NCBI GenBank assembly: GCA_031841125.1
Contig: CM063108.1
Location: 3,916,183-3,980,182 of the forward strand
Reading direction: 5' to 3'
Length of the DNA stretch: 64,000 bases
DNA from: Acanthococcus lagerstroemiae
Taxonomy: Eukaryota > Arthropoda > Insecta > Hemiptera > Eriococcidae
In this document: in pieces, positions 24,031 through 33,506 of the stretch
Numbering within the stretch: position 1 is the stretch's first letter
Layout of the letters: the number at the start of each line of letters is the position of its first letter
Notes under the pieces: model-generated
What the model saw: only the letters and a program-made list of their open reading frames with translations
What the model was told of the DNA's origin: nothing
Databases searched by the model: none
Made by a program: the position numbers and the translations under genes

Positions 24031-24273
24031 CCCGATGCGCAATGAGTTACCTCTAGTTACCCAGTTACCTGCGGAAAAGTTACCCATTTGTTACCCTCAG
24101 ATTACACTTGTTCCCCTTTAGTTACCCGGATAACTGGCAGGATACTACGCAATTAGTTACCCTCTAGTTACCCGCGGTGGAAAAGTTACTCATTTATTAC
24201 CCTCGGTTACCCTCAGTTTACCCTTGTTCCCCTTTAGTCACCCGGGTAACTGGTGGGATTTTGCGCCTCGGGG
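24031..24273 (+). mobile_element. GTTACCC-rich MITE, head-to-tail dimer
   Basis: Starts CCCGATGCGCAATGAGTTAC directly after TA. A second unit starts at about 24,147 (ACGCAATTAGTTACCCTC), and the block ends GGGATTTTGCGCCTCGGGG. The joint between units retains only part of the inner ends. GTTACCC and GGAAAAGTTACxCATTT blocks match the other copies. Confidence 0.82.
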
Positions 24274-24996
24274 TCGCTCTGACTCTTTAATTCGGCCCTC
24301 GACTTTTCCTCATTTGCCATTCCATTTTCTTGCTCAGTCAATTTTCACGGTATTAGATAATGTCACAGTTGAAGCCCCTCTCCGCAAGTTCACAACGCTT
24401 GCGCTGGGCTCTAGTTGTTTGTAAATACTACCTACATTAATATCCCGCATCGCCGCAATAAGTTAAGCGAAAGTGCCGAAATTATTCCGGTACGTTTCCA
24501 AAACGAAATGTAGAGGCATTCTTTGATACTGCACAAACGATAATTCTCATCAAACGCACGCGTTTGGAACAATAAACACGCCATGATTCAAATATGTCCT
24601 CTCCTCTCATTTATAACTGCGTAAATTATGGCGCTCAGTTCATATTTGAACTCCTCTCGAACTTCAAGTTAGGTATCTTTTTGAGACCCCTCCGCGAATA
24701 ATTTAAATTAAACGCAGCCACATAGCCGTTTGGGAATGGCAAATAAAATGCATTTAGTTTAATTCGTTCGCAACCGAATCAATGTTTTTGCCAAGATTAT
24801 AGTAATTAACGCGATATGAACGGCGCCGCCGAGTCGAGCATGGCGTGTCGCCTCAAGATGTGACCATTCGGACACATGTAAATAATGAAGATTTTTTTCT
24901 AGTAGAGGTCTTGAAACACTATCTCGAAAGAAAGAATTTTTTCCTACGTGTTGAAAGAGAGAAAAAGATATGACGTAGGTATTTTTTCTGTGTATA

Positions 24997-25024
24997 AGCC
25001 TATGGTTCAACTACTGGTTGAACG
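24997..25024 (+). repeat. Left terminal inverted repeat of the PolB element
   Basis: Pairs with 36,586-36,613: 26 of 28 positions match in inverted orientation. The core TTCAACTACTGGTTGAA is itself an imperfect palindrome (6-bp arms, 5-base loop). Confidence 0.7.
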
Positions 25025-25317
25025 TATATACTTGTATACAATTTTCATACTTTTTAATGATGACTGAGAAATAATTTTTTTTTAGCGCCAAGATATTTAC
25101 ACTTTAATTTCAGTTGACAATTTCAATTTTTATTTGCAGGAAATTTTCTGTAACATATACATAGAATGTTCATGCGAATTTTGAAAAATTATCGTCTCTG
25201 TAAATAAAAATTACTCGTCAGGTTCCTTCAAGATATAAAGTTCAAAAAATTTTAAAAACATTAATCTTATGTACATACAAATAACTTTTTTTTTTTAAAT
25301 AATTTCATCAGTTATAA

Positions 25318-25623
25318 ATGGAAGTGTATAAGGACTCTTCTATTGACTTGAAAGAATTTGATTTTGAAAGCTTTATACCATATTTCAAACAACCTATTGA
25401 TTATACAAAATCAAATTATGAAACTCTAATGGAGCCACTTTCAGATAAAATTCAACATTTATCTAAATCTAAACAAGTCAAGTATAAAAAATTAATGGTA
25501 AATATTGTAGCTCATTTGAGTGTTTTATCAAGAATTATTGAAAAGGAGATTGAAGATTTAAATATACCACAAAATGATTTAGAATCTGACATTGATATTA
25601 TTTATTTACCAAATGGTGTTTAA
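25318..25623 (+). CDS. Unrecognised 101-residue protein, PolB element
   Basis: Intact ATG-to-stop frame on the plus strand, the leftmost gene of the AT-rich block and facing the minus-strand cluster. The protein is lysine- and acid-rich and mostly predicted helical. It opens with an aromatic/acidic stretch (FDFESFIPYF), has a Lys-rich middle (KSKQVKYKK), and ends with an acidic tail (DLESDIDIIY). No motif or family is recognised. Codon choice is as AT-biased as the polymerase gene, which supports common origin. A role as a small structural or regulatory protein is possible but not shown. Confidence 0.5.
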   Translation: MEVYKDSSIDLKEFDFESFIPYFKQPIDYTKSNYETLMEPLSDKIQHLSKSKQVKYKKLMVNIVAHLSVLSRIIEKEIEDLNIPQNDLESDIDIIYLPNGV

Positions 25624-25640
25624 ATTTTTTTAATGAAATT

Positions 25641-25938
25641 TTAGTCTAAATCATCTTCAATTAAATCTTCTTGTATTCCCTCATCAGGTTCTGCTTCTGA
25701 ATTAGGGTCAGAAATAAAATCTTCAGGATCAAAACCATATATAAATGACTTAGGTCTACATTCATTTAAATTATTGAAATAATTTTCTGGGTCTGAATCA
25801 TTTCCAGAATCATCACTTTCATAATCAGGATCAGGGGGGGGGGGGTTCATAAAATTCAAAATCATATAAATCTTCTAGATTATATTCTTCAGGATTGTTA
25901 TTATAATCAATTATAATATCTTCATTATCATTTTCCAT
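25641..25938 (-). pseudogene. Acidic protein gene interrupted at a 12-base homopolymer
   Basis: Two overlapping minus-strand frames, one opening with an ATG at 25,936-25,938 and one ending at 25,641, meet at a run of twelve C (minus strand; G at 25,834-25,845). As given, the upstream frame meets a stop directly after the run, while the downstream frame can start at an internal ATG (25,863-25,865; 74 residues). Both halves have the same very acidic, Asp/Glu/Asn-rich character, and the downstream part has a Pro-run then DPDYESDDSG. The break may be a sequencing error, length polymorphism, or slippage during expression. Function unknown. Confidence 0.5.
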
Positions 25939-26030
25939 TTTGTATTTATTTATTTATTTAAAAAAAAAAATCAGTTTTTATTGGTAGCTATGTATAAGTT
26001 ATACAGCATTTATATTAAAATTTTTCTTTC

Positions 26031-26318
26031 TTAAAGGAACCACGTATAAAAATCATTAGACAAATAAAATATATCATCCTCATTATAACCTCTGTAATCA
26101 TAATCAAAATCATCATAATCAAGAGAATTGTAAAAATTAAATTCTTCTTTGAAAAATGGTAATTGGAAGCAATATTCCAAGTTTTCAATCTCTTTTGTTT
26201 CTTCTTTATTGAAAATTGATATTTCATAGAAAGTTTCAAGATTTTTAAGTACTCTTATAAATTCAAAAAATTCTTCAGGGTTATCTTCTATAGTAATTTC
26301 AATATCTTCACAACACAT
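26031..26318 (-). CDS. Unrecognised acidic 95-residue protein, PolB element
   Basis: ATG-initiated intact frame. The protein is rich in Glu, Asp, Phe and Tyr. It opens MCCEDIEITIEDNPEEFFEF and ends with an aromatic-acidic segment containing DYDDFDYDYRGYNEDD. It shares its extreme acidity with the interrupted gene immediately downstream (25,641-25,938), so the two could be diverged relatives or a DNA-mimic-like pair; that is inference only. No catalytic motif, signal peptide or membrane segment is seen. Confidence 0.45.
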   Translation of the reverse strand: MCCEDIEITIEDNPEEFFEFIRVLKNLETFYEISIFNKEETKEIENLEYCFQLPFFKEEFNFYNSLDYDDFDYDYRGYNEDDIFYLSNDFYTWFL

Positions 26319-26795
26319 AATTTCTTCCTGAATATTATTTTAAAATTTTGAACAAAGGTGGGTAAATAATTTTAAAAAAATGCTTAATATTGTAAAAAGT
26401 ATTCCATCAATGCATTTTTATGTTGAAGTAGGTACATCATATTTCATCTTCATTTAGGAAATAAATTCCAATGTATAGAAAGCAAAATTTTTATATGTTA
26501 AAAAGGATGAAGTATCAAAATTATAAATTATTTTTTCAATTTCCCCTTTTGTAATCAAATTAACTTTTAAAATAATTTTTTTGACTGATTAAAAATATAA
26601 TTTTCCATATAAATATAGGTACCTAATTATTGCATTTCAAAACATTCCAAATAGATTTTTTATTGATATTATGAAACATAAAATTAAAAGGTTAGGATTG
26701 AAAGTACCTCAAAAATTAGTCTCAAAATAAAAAATTTTCTAGTGATGCAACATAGTGTCTTATCCTCTTTAATAAGTTAATTTTATTGCGCTTTC
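26319..26795. other. Non-coding AT-rich spacer downstream of the polymerase gene
   Basis: About 480 bases between the polymerase stop and the acidic gene start. No open frame of note and no repeat recognised. It could carry the polymerase 3' UTR and the promoter of the acidic genes. Confidence 0.5.
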
Positions 26796-29700
26796 CTAAG
26801 TAGTCACAATTGATTTACTAGTTGCTTTTCTCCCAAGATTTTTCAAATGCTCAATAAATTTATCTCTTGGTATTGTATTACAATAACCCCATGGTATTGT
26901 ATCAGTTTGCCCATCAACCAAGCATCTTTTATCATCAAATGAACTTAATCCTCTTTTATTCTGTTCAATGGTATAAATATTATGTTTTGTACTCCTTATC
27001 ATTTTCTGTTTAATAGTCTTAGTTATTTTCTTTTCTAAACATATTTTATAATCATCATGAGTTATCTGATTTTTAACAATACTTTTCTTTACTCCTTTAG
27101 CTTTTTTCATTAGATCATCATTTGATGCAAAAACTTTATTAGAATATAATTTTGAAGCTAGTCCAATAAATTCCTCTAAAATTTTTCCATTCATCTCATC
27201 TTTAAACTTACCTAATACCTTTTTATTGACTTGTGGTAAACCATAAATATTATCTTTTTTATAATCTGATGTATCAAATTCATCAATCATTCCTTTCATA
27301 TTTTCATAAAAGTCTTCTGTTTTTACAGCAATGATTAATGAATCAGTATCCGTATATAATAGTTTTATTCTATCTCCATATCTTTCCTTCAATCTATAAT
27401 AAAAATCATACATTAATGTTTTTGAAATATCTAAAATAGCTACTCCCACATAAATTGGTTGATTGAATTTTATTTCAGTTTTTCTCATTTGTACAGCTGC
27501 AAGATTTTTTCCAAAAAATGTTGATTTCTCAAAATTTGGTTTTGAAACATATTTTGTGTATTTATTACCTTCAGAAATTAATTTTATATCTACGTGCTTT
27601 CTAACATTCATCATTGTTCTTCCAAAAACAGAATTATTCATTAATTTAAAGAAATCTTTTTCAAAGTCATTCTTAGCTTTTTGTCTTAATTCAGTATTTT
27701 TTTCAATATACACTTTCATCCAATCAGATTGATCAAATTTTATAACCCTATGTATTTTCTCCAATTTTAATCCTGCTTTAAGAGCCTGCTTAAGATTTAA
27801 GTAATGCAGAACATATTTCTTCTTATCATATAATGTAGTAAATAATTTTGGAAGTTGATTATTATCAATTACATTCTCGGGACAATAAGGTAAATCAGAA
27901 TGTTTGTCATGTAACTCTTTAGGATATTTCAAATCCACTTCAAAAAGATATCCAATTTTCTGATCATCTTTCATTTTTATAATTCTATTCTCATCAAAAT
28001 ATTCTGGATTCTTCCATTCAAATCCTCCATAAGGTAAATACTTACACATAGCCCATCCATATAAATTATTTGCATCCAAATATTGAATGAATACAGAATC
28101 CTTATTTTTATCAAATTTCTTTCCCATATATTTATTATTAGCCTTTGCATATCTATTTGAACATTGAGAAATTCCTCCTCGTTTAGCCCTTTCAAACATT
28201 AATAGCATATCCACATCAGTTAATAATTCCAATTTTTGTTTAGTAGTTTTCAGCATACAATCCCAAGCAAATCCAGGAGTTGTGTAATACCAAACTGGAT
28301 CTAATTTATATATTCTAAGTGATGTTTCCCTAAAATTTTCCATAATATCAGTTAGTAAGAGTACATCTATTATATTATATAACATTGTAAATTCTTTCAT
28401 ACTTTGAATATTAAAATACTTCCAAATTTCTTCTGCATAATAATATTCTCCAGCATCAACATGCTCATCATTTAATAGATTATAAAAGTTTTCTTTCGAG
28501 GGTAATTTTGTTTTGTTATACTTTTCTAATGAATTCATATAATCATATGGATAAGCTAATTTTTTACTTAATAATTTAAACAAATATTTTCTTTCCATTT
28601 CAGATAGATTTTTAGCTACTTTTTCATTAAACCATCTCTTTAGGTTTTTAAAGTGACATCTTTTTAAATTTTTAGCCAACTCAGATAGGGAGCTTGATAA
28701 GAATTTATATGAATCTAAAAATCTCAACTCAATATTATAATTAATTATTTCACCTTTTGTATTCCTTATCCCAGAATCATATTTTATAATTTTAGAAAAT
28801 GATATATATTTTTCTTCATTATTTGGGATTAATTTAATATTATTATAATCCTCTCCAAATTCTTTAACAAATAAATGAGCATCATATCCAGAAAAATTAT
28901 GAAAATAAATAGGAATAAATCTGGGAACTTTATAATTAAGATTACAGTTACTATGAGCTGCTCCTCTATATTCCCCAGTTAAATGATCATGATCTCGAAC
29001 TTTCATTTTATTTAAAACCTCACTTGCTCGTGCAGTATCAACTAACTGTTTTAATTTTGAAAGTTCATCATTGAGTTCTTTTTTTCTATCTTCATCTTCA
29101 ATCTTCAATAAAATACTACAAATAATATCAATTTTTTTATTCCATACTCGAATTTCTTTTTCCACAAGAGGTGGAGTATCTTCAAGTTTTCTTTCACAGA
29201 TATGACATGTTTTAGAGTATTTATATTCCATCTTTTGTGTCTCAGATAATTCTTTCATTTTCATTTTCTTATCTAAATATTCCCTCGCAATAAATAATAC
29301 ATCTTCTTTTAATTTTTCATATAATTTCTTTGGAGCATCTAAACCAAAATATTCAAATAGATTCTCTTTAATTTCTCCATTAGAATACTTAATATAATAA
29401 ACAAAACTAATTGGAAAATGTCTCTGAAGTTTTATTGTATAAGATTCATACTTTTCAACTTCTTCTTTAGTTTTATTCAATTTTTTACTTAGTTTTTCAA
29501 TCTTAACATTCAATTCTCTTGCTTGATTAAGCTTCTTTATAAGACTCTCAAAATCAGCATATATAGCAAATGGAGCTTTCATTGAATGATTATAATTTTT
29601 AAATTCAACAATATTATCTGCTTTATTAGGTAAAATTACTTTGACAGGTTTATTCAATCCACAATAATTTTTATGATCAGATAATATTTTTTCACATGGA

Positions 29701-30986
29701 AAACTATTTAAACACATTTTACAAAGATATCTCTTCTTACAATTTTGGGTAACTTGTTTCCCTACTAATTTCCATAAATCTTTAATCAGACAGTAATGAG
29801 AATTTCCTGAATTATCTTTAAGAAATAGTAAATCAATATGATTTTTCTTTTCATCCTTTGTTATATCTGATAAAGGTTGAATTTTGTATTGATTATTATG
29901 ATGATATATGTTAATAGATAAACCTCCTTCAATTAAATTGAGATTATTAACTCTATTCACAAATTTATTATTATTTTGAACTTTCATTGGAAATTCAATC
30001 CCTTCTAAAGCTTTATCAAAAATATGTTCATATTTTTTATATTTAGCTACTCTTTGTGGATCTTTATCTACTGGAAATAGACCGCCTAAAATGGACCATA
30101 AATAACATTTATTATCATTCTCATTTTTAATGTTTATGATAGCTTTCTTACTTGCTAGAATTTTGGGGAGTTCAATGTAAGAACCAGCTCTAAGCGGATC
30201 ATACCTATTTATATTAATTCTAAAACTATTAATTGATATTAAAACCCATTGAGTACCCTCTAAATTATCCTGTATATTTTCATGTCTTCCTATTATATAG
30301 TCTATAACATTATCATACATCTCATCCAAGTTTGATTCACGAAGAAATATGTAATTTGTAGTTTGTAAATGCATTGTATCAGTCTCAATGGTTTCTGTAT
30401 GACCTCTTCTTTCATAGGTTGCACTTACACAAAAATTAGCTCTAATTCCATCATGTAAATGTATCCATTTTTTAAGAAGTCCAAAAGTAGGTTTTTTCAT
30501 AATATCTAAAAACTCTTTTAAGTCTTGAATTTCCCATTCATTTTGAATTTCAAATTGTATATGTCTACTTCTAAAATTTTCATCTACAACCCTTGGTCTA
30601 ATTTTTAAATCATTCTCTCTCCTATTTGATCCAAATATATCTTCATTATTATCTTCAAACTTGAATGGAGTTCCAGTAAGCCATGTATTTACTTCCTCCT
30701 TTGTCAATGTGAAAGTAATTTCCAATATATTTGGATCAGGTAATCTGGATTGAGTTAATTTTGGTAATAATATGAAATACAATTCATTTAACTTTTCAAC
30801 TACTTCTCTTCCTCTAAAAGCTATAAAAATTCTATACTTTCTTAAATAGTGTTCTATTTGTCTTGTTGTTTTATTTGCATAGAAATTATGCACTTTAAAA
30901 AACTGAATCCATTGAGCAATACTTGTATCTCTTTTTCCACTCTCATTTTGTATAACACTTATTAAAACTTGATTTTTAGAATTCAT
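26796..30986 (-). CDS. Protein-primed family B DNA polymerase, Polinton/adintovirus-like (1,396 aa)
   Basis: Intact 1,396-residue frame starting at an ATG (30,984-30,986). The exonuclease domain shows Exo I (YADFES, D478/E480), Exo II (FHNFSGYDAHL, N697, D702) and Exo III (YNIIDVLLL, Y870/D874). The polymerase domain shows motif A (YLDANNLYGWAM, D971), motif B (KLMNNSVFGRTM, 1,114-1,125), motif C (YTDTDS, D1213/D1215) and a KLY motif (1,279-1,281), so all catalytic residues are present. Between Exo I and II sits an endonuclease-VII-like zinc insertion (C594xxC597; VRDHDHLTGEYRGAAHSNC, ending C681). Before Exo I is a C2HC finger (C422, C425, H438, C442), preceded by a region with NKCYLWS (C294) and SHYCLIKDL (H397). 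Polymerases of this layout occur in Polintons/Mavericks and related viruses and use a protein primer. The full open frame suggests recent or maintained activity. It is encoded on the same strand as the zinc-finger and coil genes upstream. Confidence 0.93.
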   Translation of the reverse strand: MNSKNQVLISVIQNESGKRDTSIAQWIQFFKVHNFYANKTTRQIEHYLRKYRIFIAFRGREVVEKLNELYFILLPKLTQSRLPDPNILEITFTLTKEEVNTWLTGTPFKFEDNNEDIFGSNRRENDLKIRPRVVDENFRSRHIQFEIQNEWEIQDLKEFLDIMKKPTFGLLKKWIHLHDGIRANFCVSATYERRGHTETIETDTMHLQTTNYIFLRESNLDEMYDNVIDYIIGRHENIQDNLEGTQWVLISINSFRININRYDPLRAGSYIELPKILASKKAIINIKNENDNKCYLWSILGGLFPVDKDPQRVAKYKKYEHIFDKALEGIEFPMKVQNNNKFVNRVNNLNLIEGGLSINIYHHNNQYKIQPLSDITKDEKKNHIDLLFLKDNSGNSHYCLIKDLWKLVGKQVTQNCKKRYLCKMCLNSFPCEKILSDHKNYCGLNKPVKVILPNKADNIVEFKNYNHSMKAPFAIYADFESLIKKLNQARELNVKIEKLSKKLNKTKEEVEKYESYTIKLQRHFPISFVYYIKYSNGEIKENLFEYFGLDAPKKLYEKLKEDVLFIAREYLDKKMKMKELSETQKMEYKYSKTCHICERKLEDTPPLVEKEIRVWNKKIDIICSILLKIEDEDRKKELNDELSKLKQLVDTARASEVLNKMKVRDHDHLTGEYRGAAHSNCNLNYKVPRFIPIYFHNFSGYDAHLFVKEFGEDYNNIKLIPNNEEKYISFSKIIKYDSGIRNTKGEIINYNIELRFLDSYKFLSSSLSELAKNLKRCHFKNLKRWFNEKVAKNLSEMERKYLFKLLSKKLAYPYDYMNSLEKYNKTKLPSKENFYNLLNDEHVDAGEYYYAEEIWKYFNIQSMKEFTMLYNIIDVLLLTDIMENFRETSLRIYKLDPVWYYTTPGFAWDCMLKTTKQKLELLTDVDMLLMFERAKRGGISQCSNRYAKANNKYMGKKFDKNKDSVFIQYLDANNLYGWAMCKYLPYGGFEWKNPEYFDENRIIKMKDDQKIGYLFEVDLKYPKELHDKHSDLPYCPENVIDNNQLPKLFTTLYDKKKYVLHYLNLKQALKAGLKLEKIHRVIKFDQSDWMKVYIEKNTELRQKAKNDFEKDFFKLMNNSVFGRTMMNVRKHVDIKLISEGNKYTKYVSKPNFEKSTFFGKNLAAVQMRKTEIKFNQPIYVGVAILDISKTLMYDFYYRLKERYGDRIKLLYTDTDSLIIAVKTEDFYENMKGMIDEFDTSDYKKDNIYGLPQVNKKVLGKFKDEMNGKILEEFIGLASKLYSNKVFASNDDLMKKAKGVKKSIVKNQITHDDYKICLEKKITKTIKQKMIRSTKHNIYTIEQNKRGLSSFDDKRCLVDGQTDTIPWGYCNTIPRDKFIEHLKNLGRKATSKSIVTT

Positions 30987-31031
30987 TTTTAAATTGTATT
31001 TAATAAGGAAAAAAATTTAATAAGAATATTT

Positions 31032-31484
31032 TTATTTTTCATTGAGAAGATTATAATGAGATTTTGTTTTTAAATGTGCTTTGTAAGATACAGAATTTAT
31101 GACTTTACCACAAGTACATATCATTAGGTTTTTTCTTTTTTCATAATCTTTTTTCAAATTTTCTTTCATTTTTTCTTGATTTCTGTTATAGTATTCTTTA
31201 AATAATGTGTTCTTACATTCTTTACACCAGTTTTGATTTCTAGCAAATTCTTCTATATTTTTATTATTTTTACATTTAGTGCAATATTTTCCATTTTCAA
31301 GCAAATGTATTGTAAGCATTAACTTTTGTAAAAATTCATCAACATTATATTCTTTAAAAGTTGATCCTTTTTCTGTTAACATTTTGTTAATAGCTTTACT
31401 ATTCTCTGAATCTGACATAGTTGACTTACAAGTATCACGTAAAATATAATCACTAGTTGACGCGAGTGTATCAACAAGTTCCAT
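31032..31484 (-). CDS. Double zinc-finger protein (150 aa), PolB element
   Basis: ATG-initiated frame ending 45 bases upstream of the polymerase start, so probably co-expressed with it. Residues 68-90 form a zinc ribbon (CTKC, 15 residues, CKEC), followed by a basic segment with KEYYNRNQEKMKENLKKDYE. This resembles the zinc-ribbon front of phage and large-virus endonuclease-VII/HNH-type proteins, but no catalytic HNH is present. Residues 123-143 form a second finger (CTCGKV...HLKTKSH, C-x-C-x11-H-x5-H) of the kind seen in viral nucleic-acid-binding proteins. The N-terminal 60 residues have no recognised fold. A nucleic-acid-binding accessory or regulator is the best guess. Confidence 0.7.
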   Translation of the reverse strand: MELVDTLASTSDYILRDTCKSTMSDSENSKAINKMLTEKGSTFKEYNVDEFLQKLMLTIHLLENGKYCTKCKNNKNIEEFARNQNWCKECKNTLFKEYYNRNQEKMKENLKKDYEKRKNLMICTCGKVINSVSYKAHLKTKSHYNLLNEK

Positions 31485-31559
31485 CTTGACCTTTAACTAA
31501 TACAGCAACTTGTATAAGATGGTTATATACAACTAGGTATTTAAAAGAAATAAATTTTA

Positions 31560-31800
31560 ATAAGAATTTAATAAGGAAAAAACCTTCCTAAAATAGGCAT
31601 AAAACCATCCTAAAACCATCCTAAAATACGTCTAAATTAGACTCAAATTACGTCTGAATTAAAATTCCATTCAATTTACATCCAAATTAGGTTCAAATTA
31701 TGTCTGCATTACGTTCAAATTATATTTGATGAATAAACCTTCACAAAATAGACATAAAACCTTCTCAAATTCGACATGAAATCTTAATAGAATATTAATG
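31560..31800. repeat. Degenerate short repeats between element genes
   Basis: Phrases like AAACCATCCTAAAA, ACGTCTAAATTAG, ACTCAAATTACGTCTGAATT and GTTCAAATTATGTCTGCATT succeed each other every 10-16 bases. The tract lies upstream of the zinc-finger gene and downstream of the 134-residue gene. Confidence 0.55.
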
Positions 31801-31832
31801 TTACTAGCATGAGTAGATCCATACCTATGTAT

Positions 31833-32237
31833 TCAATTTTGTTGTATGATAGTAGCATCATTACTTAGACTAGGAACATTTACAGTTGTAATTTTCTTGA
31901 TATTATTAAATCTAGGTCCTTTTCTAGGATCAGATTTCATTTGTTTCAATTCATCACGAGTTAATTCTTTAGTTCCTATTTCTGAAAATATAGGCTTGAA
32001 ATCATCATGAAATTTAATATCTTTCAAAGTTTTCGTCATATATTTTGATATTTTTTTATCTTTAGAATCTACAATAATTGTTGAGAAGACATTATTTAGT
32101 TCTTCAATTCCAGAATTATCATTATGCTTTTCAGCTTGAGATTTTATAATTTTTTTATATTTTTCCTCTCTCTCAAGTAGATTCTCTATCAATTCTTGAT
32201 TCTTAAAATTGGCATACTTATAAATATCTGAAGTCAT
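31833..32237 (-). CDS. Unrecognised 134-residue coil-rich protein, PolB element
   Basis: ATG-initiated minus-strand frame. Residues 10-40 are strongly helical and charged (ELIENLLEREEKYKKIIKSQ), suggesting a coiled coil. The C-terminal part has a basic, Pro/Gly-containing segment (DPRKGPRFNNIKK) and a Ser/Thr/Asn-rich tail. It starts 17 bases after the stop of the 64-residue gene, as in a compact polycistron. No family is recognised. A small virion or packaging protein or a primer/terminal protein are possibilities that the sequence does not establish. Confidence 0.5.
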   Translation of the reverse strand: MTSDIYKYANFKNQELIENLLEREEKYKKIIKSQAEKHNDNSGIEELNNVFSTIIVDSKDKKISKYMTKTLKDIKFHDDFKPIFSEIGTKELTRDELKQMKSDPRKGPRFNNIKKITTVNVPSLSNDATIIQQN

Positions 32238-32254
32238 ACTTGTTTGTTGTAGAG

Positions 32255-32449
32255 CTAAAAGAACTGTTTCATAATAATTTTCATATGATTATTTATATTT
32301 TTTAATCCATCGATAGCTTGAATTATTCTCTCTAGATTACATTCCTCATCTCTTATCAATTCTTCTAATTCTTTATTTTTTGAAATTATTCTATCTAGAC
32401 CTTCTAGCTCAACTTTTGAGGGCATGTATCTTTTTATTTGGCTTTCCAT
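32255..32449 (-). CDS. Unrecognised 64-residue coiled-coil protein, PolB element
   Basis: Short ATG-initiated frame, first of the minus-strand series. It reads as a single amphipathic helix region (ELEELIRDEECNLERIIQAI) after a basic N-terminus (SQIKRYMPSK). Spacing to the next gene is 17 bases. AT-rich codon use matches the polymerase. Function unknown; it could form a complex with the adjacent 134-residue protein. Confidence 0.42.
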   Translation of the reverse strand: MESQIKRYMPSKVELEGLDRIISKNKELEELIRDEECNLERIIQAIDGLKNINNHMKIIMKQFF

Positions 32450-32476
32450 TTATTAGAATAAAATTTTATATTTTTT

Positions 32477-32607
32477 ATATTGTATGGTGAGGTAGGATGG
32501 TATGGTGTATGGTATTGTATGGTATGGTATGGTATGGTAATAAGGTATGGTAAGGTACAGTAATATGGTATTGAAATAAGGTAATATTGTATGGAAGTAT
32601 GGTATGG
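32477..32607. repeat. TATGG/GGTAT minisatellite
   Basis: Imperfect tandem pentamers (TATGG) with scattered AAGG and ATAAGG variants, between the divergent 64-residue gene and the plus-strand helix-turn-helix frame. It would occupy their shared promoter region. Confidence 0.85.
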
Positions 32608-32633
32608 TAAAAATAAAAATTTTATATAAATAA

Positions 32634-33029
32634 ATGACTCCTAACGAGCTGGATTAAATATTAAAAGAATACAACTTCAAGAAAAATAGCGTGAGAAGTT
32701 TTTCTTTAAAATATAAAATAACTGAAAAGACTATTTTAAAATATTTAAAAGAGCATAAAATACCCTACAATAATAGGAAAATAAGTTATGAAATGAGTCG
32801 AAATTGTCTTGGTCAATACACATTTAAGAATGATACAAATAACATTACTCATAAATCCTGTCAAAATTCAAGTCAACCTAATAGTGATACTAAAAATAAA
32901 AATAAGACTAGTTCTACACAACAATCTTCCAGCCAATCTGTAAACCACAGTCATCAAAATAGAAAAAGTACTGGTAGTATAAAAAATTTCACTGAATTTA
33001 ATAAAAAATATGAGAAGTTTTTTTCATAG
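32634..33029 (+). pseudogene. Helix-turn-helix-like protein gene with early in-frame stop
   Basis: The open frame runs from about 32,658 to 33,029 and is in phase with an ATG at 32,634-32,636. A TAA at 32,655-32,657, the eighth codon, interrupts it, and the next in-frame start candidate is only a GTG at 32,691. The N-terminal part (SFSLKYKITEKTILKYLKEH) reads like a helix-turn-helix of the 'match, then respond' type. The remaining half is Asn/Ser/Gln/Lys-rich low complexity. Either the gene is newly broken, or translation starts elsewhere. It is the rightmost gene in the AT-rich block. Confidence 0.5.
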
Positions 33030-33192
33030 CCTTGAAAATTGTTAATATACAATACTCACAACAAAATTTGTTAAAGAATTAAGAAAGCAAAATTGATACT
33101 TTTAGCGCTTCTCGTGAAACTTGGAATAATCATAAAATTGACAACATTAGAGCGCTCCATGCGGAGAAACTGAAAATGTTTTCGCTTTCGAG

Positions 33193-33201
33193 TTGACGTC
33201 A
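33193..33201. promoter_or_regulatory. CRE/ATF-like site upstream of the four-exon gene
   Basis: TTGACGTCAT contains the palindrome TGACGTCA, the consensus for CREB/ATF bZIP factors, about 310 bases before the inferred start codon. The composition changes from AT-rich to mixed here, consistent with a promoter region. Function is inferred. Confidence 0.3.
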
Positions 33202-33506
33202 TACTTATTCGGAATATTCGACCTTGTGTCTGGGTATATTGCGCGATGTAGATGTTTTTGTTCTGGTTGGTCGTTTCTTAGTTTAGATTTCTCGAAGCTT
33301 TGTTCAGCTTGTTGAGAAATTCTCGTTTCTTATTGTTGGAATTATTTCAATACAGAAATCACGTTTCTTAATTAAATCTACGTTTCTCGAAAACTTTTAT
33401 TATTTTGTTTCCTGCGGAAGTACTCGTCGATTCTGGTTCGATCTTGTGCACGACTGAAGTACACGACGGAACGTTTGTACTCTGTACTGGAGACTCGATT
33501 TGGAAC

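Noticed and set aside
31560..31800. CRISPR-like array
   Set aside because: Repeats are short, degenerate and lack uniform spacers; the setting is eukaryotic.
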